Of a stretch of DNA of 64,000 nt, positions 21,137 through 31,323 are shown one piece after another; position 1 is the stretch's first letter, and each line of letters opens with the position of its first letter. The DNA lies in NCBI GenBank assembly GCA_037953625.1, contig CM075651.1, positions 67,876,501 through 67,940,500 of the forward strand, given 5' to 3'. The notes beneath the pieces were generated by a model. That model did no database searches. It was not told where the DNA came from and saw nothing but the letters and a program-made list of their open reading frames with translations. The translations under genes and the position numbers were made by a program. Source of the DNA: Crotalaria pallida. Taxonomy: Eukaryota > Streptophyta > Magnoliopsida > Fabales > Fabaceae.

Positions 21137-23010
21137 CTCCCCCAAACTTAGCATTTTGCATGTCCCAGGCAAAAGTAAAATAAAAATTCTAAACAAAAGA
21201 CAAACTCCCTAAATCAACATGAACACACCTAATCTAAGACTTCGACTCATCACTTCGACATATATTATCACAAACTATTTACACAATTACATACTAGTTA
21301 ACATAACAATCCCATTCAGAACTCAGAACTAATGAACACTCTCAACCTCTCAAATGTTTCTCTCAAAAGTGTATAAGGGTCATATTTTCAATTCACTCAA
21401 GTTCAACAATGAGAATATGTTACCATAGGCTTGACCATAGACCAATATCTGCACTGAAATTATTGAATGCATGCAAAAATCAAAAGGTCTTTTTTTTGGT
21501 TGTAATGGGGCCAGGCTAAAGTGTCAGGTGGGATAAAAGAAAGAAGGGATAAAACAAAGGTTAACTCGCAAAAATATTTACAAAAACAAGTTTCCCTCAA
21601 AAACCATGAATGAGCAATGAATACAATAAAGACTCACACTCACATCAGGAACATTTTATTCTTCCTTTCTTTTTCAATTTTTTCTTCTATTCTATTCTTC
21701 TATTCTCTTCCTTTTATTCTTTTCCTTTCACATTCATTTGTTTTTATTTTTTTTTCTTTTTTTTCACACGGAAGAGAAATAGAACTCATACACTTTTCAC
21801 CAATTACTTTCACTTTTCATATTCATTCCTCTCAATTGCTCATTCAAAATTCCCAAGGTACTATCAAAGAATATTTCAATAAATGCAGGGTACCAAAGAA
21901 AAATCATATATCATTATAAGGCTCAAAATGGACAACTAAGGGAATATTTTCAATGCCAAACATCTGAAGGCCACAAAAACACATCCTAGGTGCCTTAATC
22001 ATCTTAATGCATGCAATCAATTATCAATTTCGAAATGGTCACAAGTCAAGTTCTAGAAGACAATATCAAAGTGAACACACTCATGAAAAAAATAGGGGTC
22101 TCAATATCAGAATATTTCAATAAAATTCATACCCCTCAATATAAGGCTCAAAATCTCACAGGGCTAAAGTCAGTTCACTAATCACAAGTTCTGAAAGCCT
22201 TTGTCAAAATAACCAGTTCACAATTATATTTACAGCTCAATCAAATAGAGTCGAATACCAATGAGTCTAAGTCCTAAACTAAGTATGTACATGAATCAAA
22301 AGAGAAAAAAATCCTAAGGTTAGAAAAATTAATTAATTTTGCTAAGGACACAAACCAATACCAATATGGGAGAAAAATTCAGATCTGAAAAATTTTAATT
22401 TTTATTTTGTATATACTCCCCCAAACTTAGATGTTGGCTTGTCCTCAAGCAAACTAATCTACCCTAAAACTACAAAATAAAAATTAAAAAAAACTACCTA
22501 AAAAGCTGGACAATATTTTTGGTGAGGTACAGGGGCCTGGGGTTTAATATTGAAAAAAATTGGGGCTAATGGGGTCCAAATCCTTCAAAAACAAATCTAA
22601 TCCTAAAATAAATCTATCCCTAAAAAAATAGAAAATATAAAAAACGAAAATAAATAAAAAAAAATCTATTCTAAAAATAATCCTAAGATAAATCTAATCC
22701 TAAAAAGATAAAACAAATTCCTAAAAGATATAAAACTAATCTAATCCTAAAAGATAAGATAAAAAAATATCTGTTGCTAAAAAAAATAAGATAAAAAAAA
22801 TAAATCTAATCCTAAGAGATAAGATAAAACTAATTCTAAGAGATAAAATGGTAGAATCAGAATTTGACCCCAAAACTGAACCTTTGCACCCCAAGTAGGA
22901 GTGAAATTCCCCAAACAGGGCTTTCACAGCCTGGCGCGCCTAAGGCGCGCGACCACGTGCGCCTGGGGCGCACGAGGTCTGTTCCTCTTTTTTTTTTTCA
23001 CAAAAACTAC
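21137..23010 (-). other. Non-coding internal region of D
   Basis: Between the ORF stop and the polypurine tract this region matches the 3' non-coding part of E (about 42110-43567) in reverse complement, including the GC palindrome and the block beside the polypurine tract. It contains T-rich runs near 21480-21770 and repeats of ctaatcctaaaa with aagataaa at about 22590-22850. No coding domain was seen. Confidence 0.6.
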
Positions 23011-23928
23011 CTAAGAATTGAAACCTACACTACTGTTTATGTACAAAACAAATCCACCAGGATCCCAAATTCTATGGGTCAAATCCCATGTGATGCAGCA
23101 ATAATGAGTTATGCCCACATCCCATGGGAAAGACCTTGGGTGATCTTTTCTTCCATCATCCATTATGAAGTTGTTAACTCCATTAGTCAAGAAGATTACT
23201 TTCTCATGCTTCCTATTGCCTAATAATGATTCAGACTGTTCTAGATAATTTTCATAAAAGTACTTAGGCTGAATATAATAGAAAAATTTTGAATCACCCA
23301 AGTATGAACTAGATTTAATTAAATTCTTTATAGCAACAAATTCCTCATGCAAGGGTGGTTCAATTTTTTCTACAATTTTCAAACCTTCGATTTTTATTTT
23401 TTGATCCTCTTCCTCAAACCTATCATGCACAATTTCTTTTTCAGATTTTTGCTCCTCCAAAAGGATTTGATCATTGGTCACATCCATCACCACAACTTCC
23501 TCCTCTTTTTTAGGAGAGTCAAAAATTGTTGATAATGCTTGTGACTCCTCAGATAAATATTTTGAAATTTGCTCAAGTGCTATATTTATGTTCTCAAAAC
23601 TTTTTCTGTTTTCTTCATTTATAAAATTAATTTCTTGAACACTACTACTAACTTTTTGGGCTAATTTCTCTTGGTTAATTTCCCATGACTCTTTCTCCAC
23701 AGGGGGAGGAATTGGCTCAACACGAGGCAATCTAAAATTATTTTTGCAATCTTTAACAAAATCCTCAGTGGCTTGAGCCAATTTCTCTAGAGCTATTTCC
23801 CATTGGGCCTTCCTAGGAGTTATATTTTGTGCAACATAGTATGGAGGATAAGGATAAGGAATAAATCTATCACAATCTGAATCACTATTACAACTATAAT
23901 TATACATGAGAAAGTACAAATTACACAA
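23011..23928 (-). CDS. 305-aa protein of element D, possibly gag-derived
   Basis: This uninterrupted frame starts about 50 bases inside the primer site. The N-terminus is Tyr- and Asp-rich, followed by two related blocks (AQWEIALEKLAQATEDF near residue 40 and SWEINQEKLAQKVSSSV near 80), an acidic Glu/Lys stretch (about 130-190) and a C-terminus without recognisable domains. The blocks resemble NWEKVIEALAASTQSF in the linker of the E gag, so it may be a remodelled gag tail. That is inference. No capsid, zinc knuckle or protease motif is present. An open frame in a young element suggests that it was translated recently or has not had time to decay. Confidence 0.5.
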   Translation of the reverse strand: MCNLYFLMYNYSCNSDSDCDRFIPYPYPPYYVAQNITPRKAQWEIALEKLAQATEDFVKDCKNNFRLPRVEPIPPPVEKESWEINQEKLAQKVSSSVQEINFINEENRKSFENINIALEQISKYLSEESQALSTIFDSPKKEEEVVVMDVTNDQILLEEQKSEKEIVHDRFEEEDQKIKIEGLKIVEKIEPPLHEEFVAIKNLIKSSSYLGDSKFFYYIQPKYFYENYLEQSESLLGNRKHEKVIFLTNGVNNFIMDDGRKDHPRSFPWDVGITHYCCITWDLTHRIWDPGGFVLYINSSVGFNS

Positions 23929-23974
23929 ATAATTACAAAAAGTACCGAAAAGAAATTAGAATCGAATTTCAATC

Positions 23975-23990
23975 CCCGGCAACGGCGCCA
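23975..23990 (-). other. Primer-binding site of D
   Basis: Minus-strand TGGCGCCGTTGCCGGGG lies a few bases from the right LTR; the same site is in E at 39641. This is the Asp-tRNA type site typical of Athila/Tat elements. Confidence 0.85.
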
Positions 23991-26753
23991 AAAACTTGTT
24001 GATTTACTAGCAAGAGGACTAGGTCAGCAAGTAATATAGTCTGGAAGACCGAATATCGTCCCACAGGGATCGAAGTTGTTTCTAATAACTTTCCCCCAAT
24101 TCGTAATTATTAGTGCAACTTGTTATTGAATTTTAGAAGGAGAAGATTAATAATAATAAAGTAAGAAAAGAAGATTGAGGAGATAAGATGTATAGAAAGC
24201 AATAGAAAAAGGTTAGGAACTTGGTTTCATTGTATGATTCACTTATTTTAACTATGATTTATATTTTCCTTTAATTATCTTTCAATTCATGGACTATTCC
24301 TCTCAAATAGCAATAGTTAGACGTCTCTAACATTACCCTTATTTTCTATATATTTAATCCTTGATCCCTCAACAAATTACAATATAAGAAAATATCTATT
24401 CAACACAAGGGAATTAAAAAGTCATATAATCATCCAATTATATCCCTATATTTTGGACTGATTATACCATTAATTGCATGGCCTATTCAAAATCCCAACT
24501 CCCGTTGCGAATTAAGAAATCCAAAACATAAATTGCGCGGGTTTATGTATAAAATAAAAAACTCAATTAATGCATGAATTAAAAACAGCAAAATACTAAA
24601 TTATAAATTAAAATAAGTTACACCATACAATTTACACCATGTTCCTAACAAGAGGTTTTAGTTACACATATAGAAATAAAGAAAACAGAAGCAAAGAGAA
24701 AAACTCATATCATAGACAATACAGGTTAACTCTCCAAGAGACCTTCAATCCTTGTGCCTTGCCTCCTTGCTCTCAATAGATGTTACTAACCTCTCTCTCT
24801 AATCCTAATTGAATTCTATGATCTGAAAACCTACTAAAAACTATTTACAAATCCTCTATTTAAAGAGTAAAACAAATCCTAAAATAAATCTTAATTAAAT
24901 CTAATAGATAAGGTCCATGTTTATCTCTTAATTTCTGATTAAATCTAAGATATGAAGCCAAATTAGACTTCTCTTCTTCTATTTTGTTCAGAATCTGGTC
25001 AAATTGGGCCTCCAGCAGGTACGCGCGCCCCAGGCAAACGCGACCTCGCGCCCCAGGTGCGCAGGTCTGATGATTGTTCTTTTCATGCAGGCGCGCCTCA
25101 GGCGCACCCGTCCCCGCGCCTCAGGCGCGCGGGACCTACTCCGGTTCCGTTTCGCTCCGTTCTTTTTCCATTTGCAAGATCTTTTCGTCCTCTTTTCAGG
25201 CCCATAAATATTTTATCCATTTAAGCTCCAAAAAGTACCTGAAACACTAACAAACGGATCAAAACGTTCAAAGGACCCTAAACTACTAAAAATAATTAAA
25301 ATCTAATAAAAAGTCCTAAATTTGCTAGAGAAACAAGCCAAATACATAGTAAAAGGGAGTCAAATCAATGCTCAAATCTATATATATTGGACCCAAATCA
25401 TCGGGACTCGTTGAAGGGATGCACTAAGGATGAGCCGACCATTAGGATTCAGTCATTAATAAATCTTTAAAACTTAAAAGACTATTAAAAGACATGAATA
25501 ACGCGGTGAGGTATGAGTGTGTGTCGACGTAGTGGAGAGGAAGGAACCATAGGTATCTGCGGATACTTAGGAGGAGATTGCATGAGGGAAGGACAATGAC
25601 GGTGAAACGTCAAGAAGTCCAGAGTACTGTTCGAGGCAGAACGAACTCCACATGTGGTGCACTAACGTGGTGGGGATTGGGTCTAATACCGTGGTAAGTT
25701 ATGCACTCGAGACTAGAACTGTACTGTCACCCCCTTGATTGCAAATCGAGAACGGTGAGAGGGACTGGAACGGGGCATTTGTGATTGCCGCTGAGAGCGT
25801 GCCTGTTTATATGATATGAAATGATATGATTTGAGGCTGAGTCCTCCTGGTCTGGGACCATTTGTTGTGTGACAGTTGTCGTGCCCGCGTGGTAAAGGTC
25901 CTGTACTCCTGTTTGCTTCCGACTAGGTTTGGATGGATGACCGAGGAGATGTAGACGTGTGAGCCGTTTGCCTCAATGATGTTTGTTCCCCTAATCATTG
26001 AGTGAGTTGAGATGATAAGACTTAATAAGTTTAAAGATTCAAAATAAAAGTAAAGTAATGGTATTGAGTGTGGAGTAAGATTTGGGAAGTGATAATGAGA
26101 TGATGTTATGTGATGATGATGATTATGTTTGTCTATATGTTTTGTTTTCTATTTATTGTTTTATCTTAATAATTGCCTATCGTAAATCCACATAGTCGAC
26201 ATTACATGTTTTGGGTAGCTCACTCTCTCGTACTTCTGCTTTGTATTGGGAAAAATCTTCTGTACGGTCTTTAGATGGAGAATATAGCGAAGTTTCAGCT
26301 CATTCGGGAGATAGGCGCATCTCTATTAAAGGGAGACAATATAACTATGACCGGCCGTGTCATAGTTTGTATTGAGATGAAACGGAATCGAAAGGAAATC
26401 ATGGAGAGACTACTAGCTCGTTATGAGGAGGAGAAGAAAGCACGAGAAGCGGCCATGGAAAGTATTGCTAAGGAGGCTGATGAGGATGATGCTGTTGGCG
26501 ACTCGAGGATTTGACTTATCAAGAATCGGAGTAGCGCAGCGGAAGCGTTAGAGTAGATGACTAGAAGTTAGGTAATTCCCTTTTCAGAGTTTTGTAATTC
26601 CATTGCAAGTTACTTAGAAGTCCTGGCTCTATCGTGCTGTAACCCCAACTAAATTCATTTTCAGTATTTGTGTTTTGAAATTAAGTCGAATGGGCTGATA
26701 AGTTAAAAAGAAGTTTTCGAAAAACAAGTTTCAAAGTGCGGTGTCTTGTGACA

Positions 26754-27462
26754 TCTCGGTTTGGAACTTGAAAGGACTTATGCAATGTGAGGACATGAGC
26801 TATCTGTAAGGACCGATAACTTCATTATTTTTCAATCAGTTTTGAGTATTAAAAGTACAATATTGTTCTACTTCAATGTATTTTATTTTTAGATTCATCA
26901 ACCTTTTGGTTATAATCCAAAATACTTACACACATTAACCCAAGAATGAAAACGAAACATAAAATAATATATATAATATATTATAATACCTAAATCTACC
27001 CAAAACCCCACCCTAACCCAAGCATAGAAAAAAAAAAATAAAAATAAAACGTGTGTCACTTAGGGCACCGCGTTAAAGAAAAGATAAAAAAAAGAAAGAC
27101 TCAAAGACTCACCGGTAGAAAGAAAAGAGAGAGAGCATGAAAGCTAGAGAGAAAGAAGGACCAGAAACGGAGAAGGTTCGAGAGAGTATGAGGAAATTAT
27201 ACGTTTTTTAACCTTCCCGATCTAATAATTCAAGATCCAATCGTCCAATATTAAATCCTTTTTAGATATATAATCTCCACAACTCCCTCTACCTATTTAT
27301 GTAATTTATTTTACGATCCATCAATATTTTTATTATCCCTATATTTTCAAATAGAGAGATGTTTTGGGGAAAAAGAATATATTTTTATTGTATAACGATA
27401 TATATTTATTATTTTGACAAAATTGAATTTATTTGATATCTTAATAGATATATGTGTGTATA
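26754..27462. other. Unassigned AT-rich interval, possible LTR 5' part
   Basis: No gene was found. The stretch has purine-rich leader-like sequence (about 27030-27200, with gagagagag) and AT-rich sequence up to a TA repeat at about 27460. It may be the 5' part of the LTR that continues to 28560, but no start terminus could be fixed. Confidence 0.35.
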
Positions 27463-28560
27463 TATATATATATAGTTTTAATGATGTAATTAGTTTTAAC
27501 GTGTGCCCTTATTTAGATCTAGCACGTTATTATTGACCTTGACCCTCGAGTAAGGCGCGGGTGTGAAGGTGGTAATGTCTCTATAGCTAGGACCCTAAGG
27601 TAAGGAGGAGTCATTTTCTACTATTTAAGCCTAGGGATTATTAGAATTTATAATGAAATTAGGGATAAGTAAGATTTGTAGTTCAAACCCTTATTGAAAA
27701 CTTAATAAAATAAAAAAAATAGAATTAATTCCATTTAAGATAAGGAAATTATGTTGTTGATTAATATAAGTATGTTTCTTGATTATTGCCATAAAATTAA
27801 GAAGTGAAGAACTGTAGGAAGGTGACTTAATTTGATATGCTATACAGTACTGAGACACTCATGAGGGTGTTGACTAATTGTAAAAGTAGGAAGTGAAGAA
27901 CCCTAGGAAGTTGAATTATTTTAAATGTGCTCTAATATTGAGACATCCTGAGGATGTTGATTAGTTGTGATTATTGATTGTAAATGATTGTTTGAAGAAT
28001 GTTGTTTGTCAAGCGTGTTAATTCACTTTAATTGTATCAGTTATGTTGCTTGTTATATTTGTTTGTGAATTGACGTTAATGATTTGTAATAAATGAATGA
28101 TTGAATAGGACATCTGATAAGAAAAGAATAATAACCTATACTCCTATTAAGATTGATTAATGGAATGAATTTTAAGAACTATGCTTTATTCCTAACTTAA
28201 CCGGTTAATCAATTTTAATAACCGGTTAAGCATAGAGTAAAACAATTATTATTAGATAAAATTTATATTCTCTCTGGTCATTATATATTCTTCTTGTCCT
28301 TATGCTTAAATTGTTTGAAAATGTCTCATTCCTTCTGGTTTAACATTTTAGGTAAAGCTTGGAGGAGCGAAGAACCAGAGTTTCATAATGGTTAAGGCAG
28401 AAAGAAAGAGCTACATCCAATTGTTGTTGGTTTCCATGTTGTAATTCCCAAAACTTTTTTTTTTCCAAACTTGTAATTGAAATTTTTTATTTAAAGATAT
28501 TGAAACTAAATTTCCATTTTTAATTTATTTGTTTTATTTTAATTAAGTTGGGATGTTACA
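27463..28560 (+). mobile_element. LTR 3' part ending GGGATGTTACA
   Basis: The left end matches 1-122. It contains a TTAACCGGTTAA palindrome (28197-28208) and TAACCGGTTA (28219-28228), a leader-like tail with aggtaaagctt (about 28350) and a poly-A-like end before GGGATGTTACA at 28560. It is the uninterrupted relative of the LTR split at position 122. No primer site follows, and 28561-28699 shows nothing recognisable. Confidence 0.55.
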
Positions 28561-28699
28561 ATTTCCAATTCACAACAATGTTCCAATCCACCTCTTTATC
28601 ACCGTTGATTAAAAAACACAAATTTTAAATTCAAACTTGGTGACAGAGAGGTGCTTTGAGATAAAAATACAAGTTACCACCTGAGGAAACCGCAATTGG

Positions 28700-30799
28700 T
28701 GGTTGAAACAACTAAGGAACCCTAGGAGAACACCTAGAAGGGGGGGTTGAATAGGTGTTTAAGAAACCTTGAAAGATTTTCGAACGAAACAAATCGAAAC
28801 AATCAAAATGAATGATTATTGCAGAAAACTCAGCTCTTAATCGATTAAACTGTAACTTAATCGATTAAGATCAAAAAGTTTATATTCACTTAATCGATTA
28901 GGGCTTCTCTTAATCGATTAAGCCTGTTGAAAACTGAAAAACCACTTTTCAATCGAATACGAAAATCAATCAATTAACACGTATGATCAGAGATTCAACG
29001 GAAATGATTAACACCAATATTCTTATTGATTACCAAGGTTTTGAAAATGATTTTCCCCAAATCAATTTGCACAATTAAGATTCAATTCATTCACTTATGA
29101 AAAATCACTCTTTTCTAGGTTTTCAACCAAGAACATATGAAATGACAAGAATGTAAAGAGTTAAGAGTTTAGAGATACTGCACAGTGATTTATCCTGGTT
29201 CACTTTCATCCACTTGAAAGCTACATCCAGACCCCTCTTCAACCAAGAGAGATTCTTCACTATGAGGAATTAGAGTTCTCAAATTACAAGTAAATGCCTC
29301 TCAAGACTCCCTTCTTGATAGCCTACAAGAGATACTCCACACCCTTGCCTTGCAATCCTATTGACCTTCTAATCTAACCTCTACCCTTTGCTTGTTGATA
29401 ACTCCACACAACAAGTCTTCCACGTTTCTCGTTGATACCTCACAACAAGACTTCACTTTGCTTGATTCACAACCAAGACTTCTTCTTCAATTTGAATGAA
29501 CTTGCTTGATGATAATCGACACACCAAGTCTTCTTGTTTGTTGTAGATAGCTTGCCTCTTGCAAAGATTACAACTCAAATGAAAACACAATGACAATCCT
29601 AAGAATCTCTTTCAATAGCTATGAAGATATCAACATAAGAGATTCAAAGATTCTTGATCAAAGAATGTAAAAGTAAAAGCTTTGATCTATGAAATTGAGA
29701 GAGAATAGTGTGGCTTGATCTTTGTAAAATTTATGTAAAAATGATGCTTCATTCAATATAATGATTCACAAAGGTTAGGAAAAGGTTTATATAGAATACC
29801 CAAAAGTTAGTAGCACTAAAAACGGATTTTGAGAAGTGACAAACGTATTTTAAAAATCAGTTGTATAGGTCTTAATCGATTAGACTGTTGCTTAATCGAT
29901 TAAGCACTGTAGTTTTGAATATGTTAATCGATTAGATGATGCCTTAATCGATTAAGATAGTTCAAATCACTTAAAAACTTGTTTTCTCAAAACTAAAGAT
30001 TTTCTTTCAAACCTTTAAGCCACCTATTGATTTTAGGTTAAGTGAAAACTCAAATTATGATATAATCATGACCTTGATAGAGATTCACTACACTCTAAAT
30101 ACATTACCCAAACTCATCAAAATAAAAGACTCAAACTAAAAATATTACAATTAAACACAAACTAAGTCTTCATGAGCTTGTTCTCTCTTCTTCATTTGTT
30201 GAGAGTTGTTTGCTTGTTGAGCTTGAACTTGATCAACCCATTTGTAGCTTGTTCAAAACCTTTTGTCATTATCAAAACATTCTCAATGGAACTTACACCA
30301 CCCACACTCAGTACTGTAAAACAGGTACAGAAACGAAGAGGTGCGAGCGACGCCGTACTGCTGATTGTTGAAGAAGATGAACAATGTTGCCGAGCTTGAC
30401 ATTTGTTCGATCTTTGGCATTTGTTCGAGCTTGGGGACTTGAATGGTAGATCTGATCGAAGCTGACCGAGCTGATCTTTCGCCGACATCTTTGCACTGAG
30501 AGTGAGAGCTCGAATCGATCACATCCGAGCATGCCTGAGCTTAAGTTGAGCTGCTCCGACTTCATCAACATAACAAACCGATCTTTGGCCTTCCGAGCAA
30601 GGTGCCGAGAACAATGTGAACACCGAGCTCATTGACTTGGCCGAGATCCAAGATACTTCATAGCATACCAAGCTGATTCATCAATAGCCGAGATTCGAGA
30701 TACTACAAAATGAGCGGATATAATTGTCTTCATCAAAACCATGGCCGAGAACCAATCTTATGATATATTTATCTTAATCAAAACCTCTTTGATTCAACA
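28700..30799 (-). repeat. 3' LTR of M (2.1 kb) with ATCGAT palindromes
   Basis: On the minus strand it starts TGTTGAATC at 30799, next to a GGGGGAG tract. CTTAATCGATTAAG-type palindromes occur in two clusters: 29871-29956 (four copies, upstream of the TATA-like CTATATAAACC at about 29789-29799) and 28837-28922 (four copies, downstream). Frames near 30172-30571 lie inside U3 and have no coding support. Confidence 0.7.
29789..29956 (-). promoter_or_regulatory. U3 promoter of M: palindrome cluster and TATA
   Basis: Four palindromes centred on ATCGAT (two full CTTAATCGATTAAG at 29891-29904 and 29943-29956, two shorter near 29871 and 29923) lie 70-170 bases upstream, on the minus strand, of a clear TATA box. 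The layout matches that of the Ty3-type LTRs here. Confidence 0.5.
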
Positions 30800-30802
30800 A
30801 TC

Positions 30803-31175
30803 TCCCCCTTTTTGATCATGACAAATTGCTTGTTGATTTTGTACGGTTCTCCTGAATGTATGCTTGAAAATCACTCAGCTCCCCCTGAATGACAACACCT
30901 TTCTCCCCTGAACAACAACACCTTTCTCCCCCTGTAACGTTGTGACAACAAAAACAACAACACCTTTCTTCCCCTTTTGGCATGATCAAAAAGGAGCCGA
31001 AGAATTAAGCACATTGGCAAAAGAGTGGTAGGAAGCATATTCCGAGAATAAACCAGAGAGCAAGCAAATTAAAAAAAATGCCAATTTTTGTACCACTTGT
31101 TGAAAACATATATATATTTTTGCCTTACTCCCCCTGAAGATAATATGCTCGGAAAATACAACCTTTCTCCCCCAG
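30803..31175 (-). repeat. Multiple polypurine-tract-like modules of M
   Basis: On the minus strand, GGGGGAG tracts, often as CAGGGGGAG with a following AAAGGTGTTGTT, recur at about 30803, 30879, 30903, 30926, 30968, 31128 and 31165. Only the one at 30803 adjoins the LTR. The others are spread over 370 bases between pol and the LTR. Confidence 0.7.
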
Positions 31176-31323
31176 AAAATAGATCGAAAGAAAAACAAGG
31201 AGAATTGACAAGCCTTTCAGAAAGATAAGCAAATATTTGAAAATGAGTAAAAGAAATCCGAGCAATTTTACATTGACATAAGACTTTGTTTTGGGTGATT
31301 GAAAACACTGACCGACCGTTAGC

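Larger units (their letters stand above)
19730..25400 (-). mobile_element. Element D: Athila-like LTR retrotransposon, minus strand, target duplication tcggg
   Basis: LTRs lie at 19730-21136 and 23997-25400. Exact 5-bp duplications tcggg flank it (19725-19729 and 25401-25405). The primer site, minus TGGCGCCGTTGCCGGGG at about 23975-23990, is the Asp-type site of Athila/Tat elements, and a polypurine tract (minus TTTGGGGGAG) adjoins the left LTR. The two LTRs are nearly identical by eye, so insertion is recent. There is no gag-protease like that of E and no pol; one 305-codon frame lies next to the primer site. The element interrupts LTR-C. Confidence 0.9.
15453..26753 (+). mobile_element. LTR-C, very long LTR (about 5.6 kb without nested D)
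   Basis: It begins TGTAACACCCCGCA within the B gag. The best right end is a decayed inverted terminus, GCGGTGTCTTGTGACA, at 26753. The left 5-mer is tcgag and the right is tctcg, so no exact target duplication is seen. Sequence blocks match C' in order: promoter near 16220-16260 (C' 36570-36612), leader, a ttgaggtgagagaggg block (about 18509; C' 45826), gactcgttgaagggatgc (about 25406; C' 46690) and a tgcctatcgtaaatccaca block (26167; C' 47634). No coding domains or primer site were seen, so it is an LTR only. Confidence 0.6.

Noticed and set aside
30172..30571. Several 75-98-codon frames on both strands
   Set aside because: They lie in the U3 part of the M LTR and overlap one another in shadow frames.
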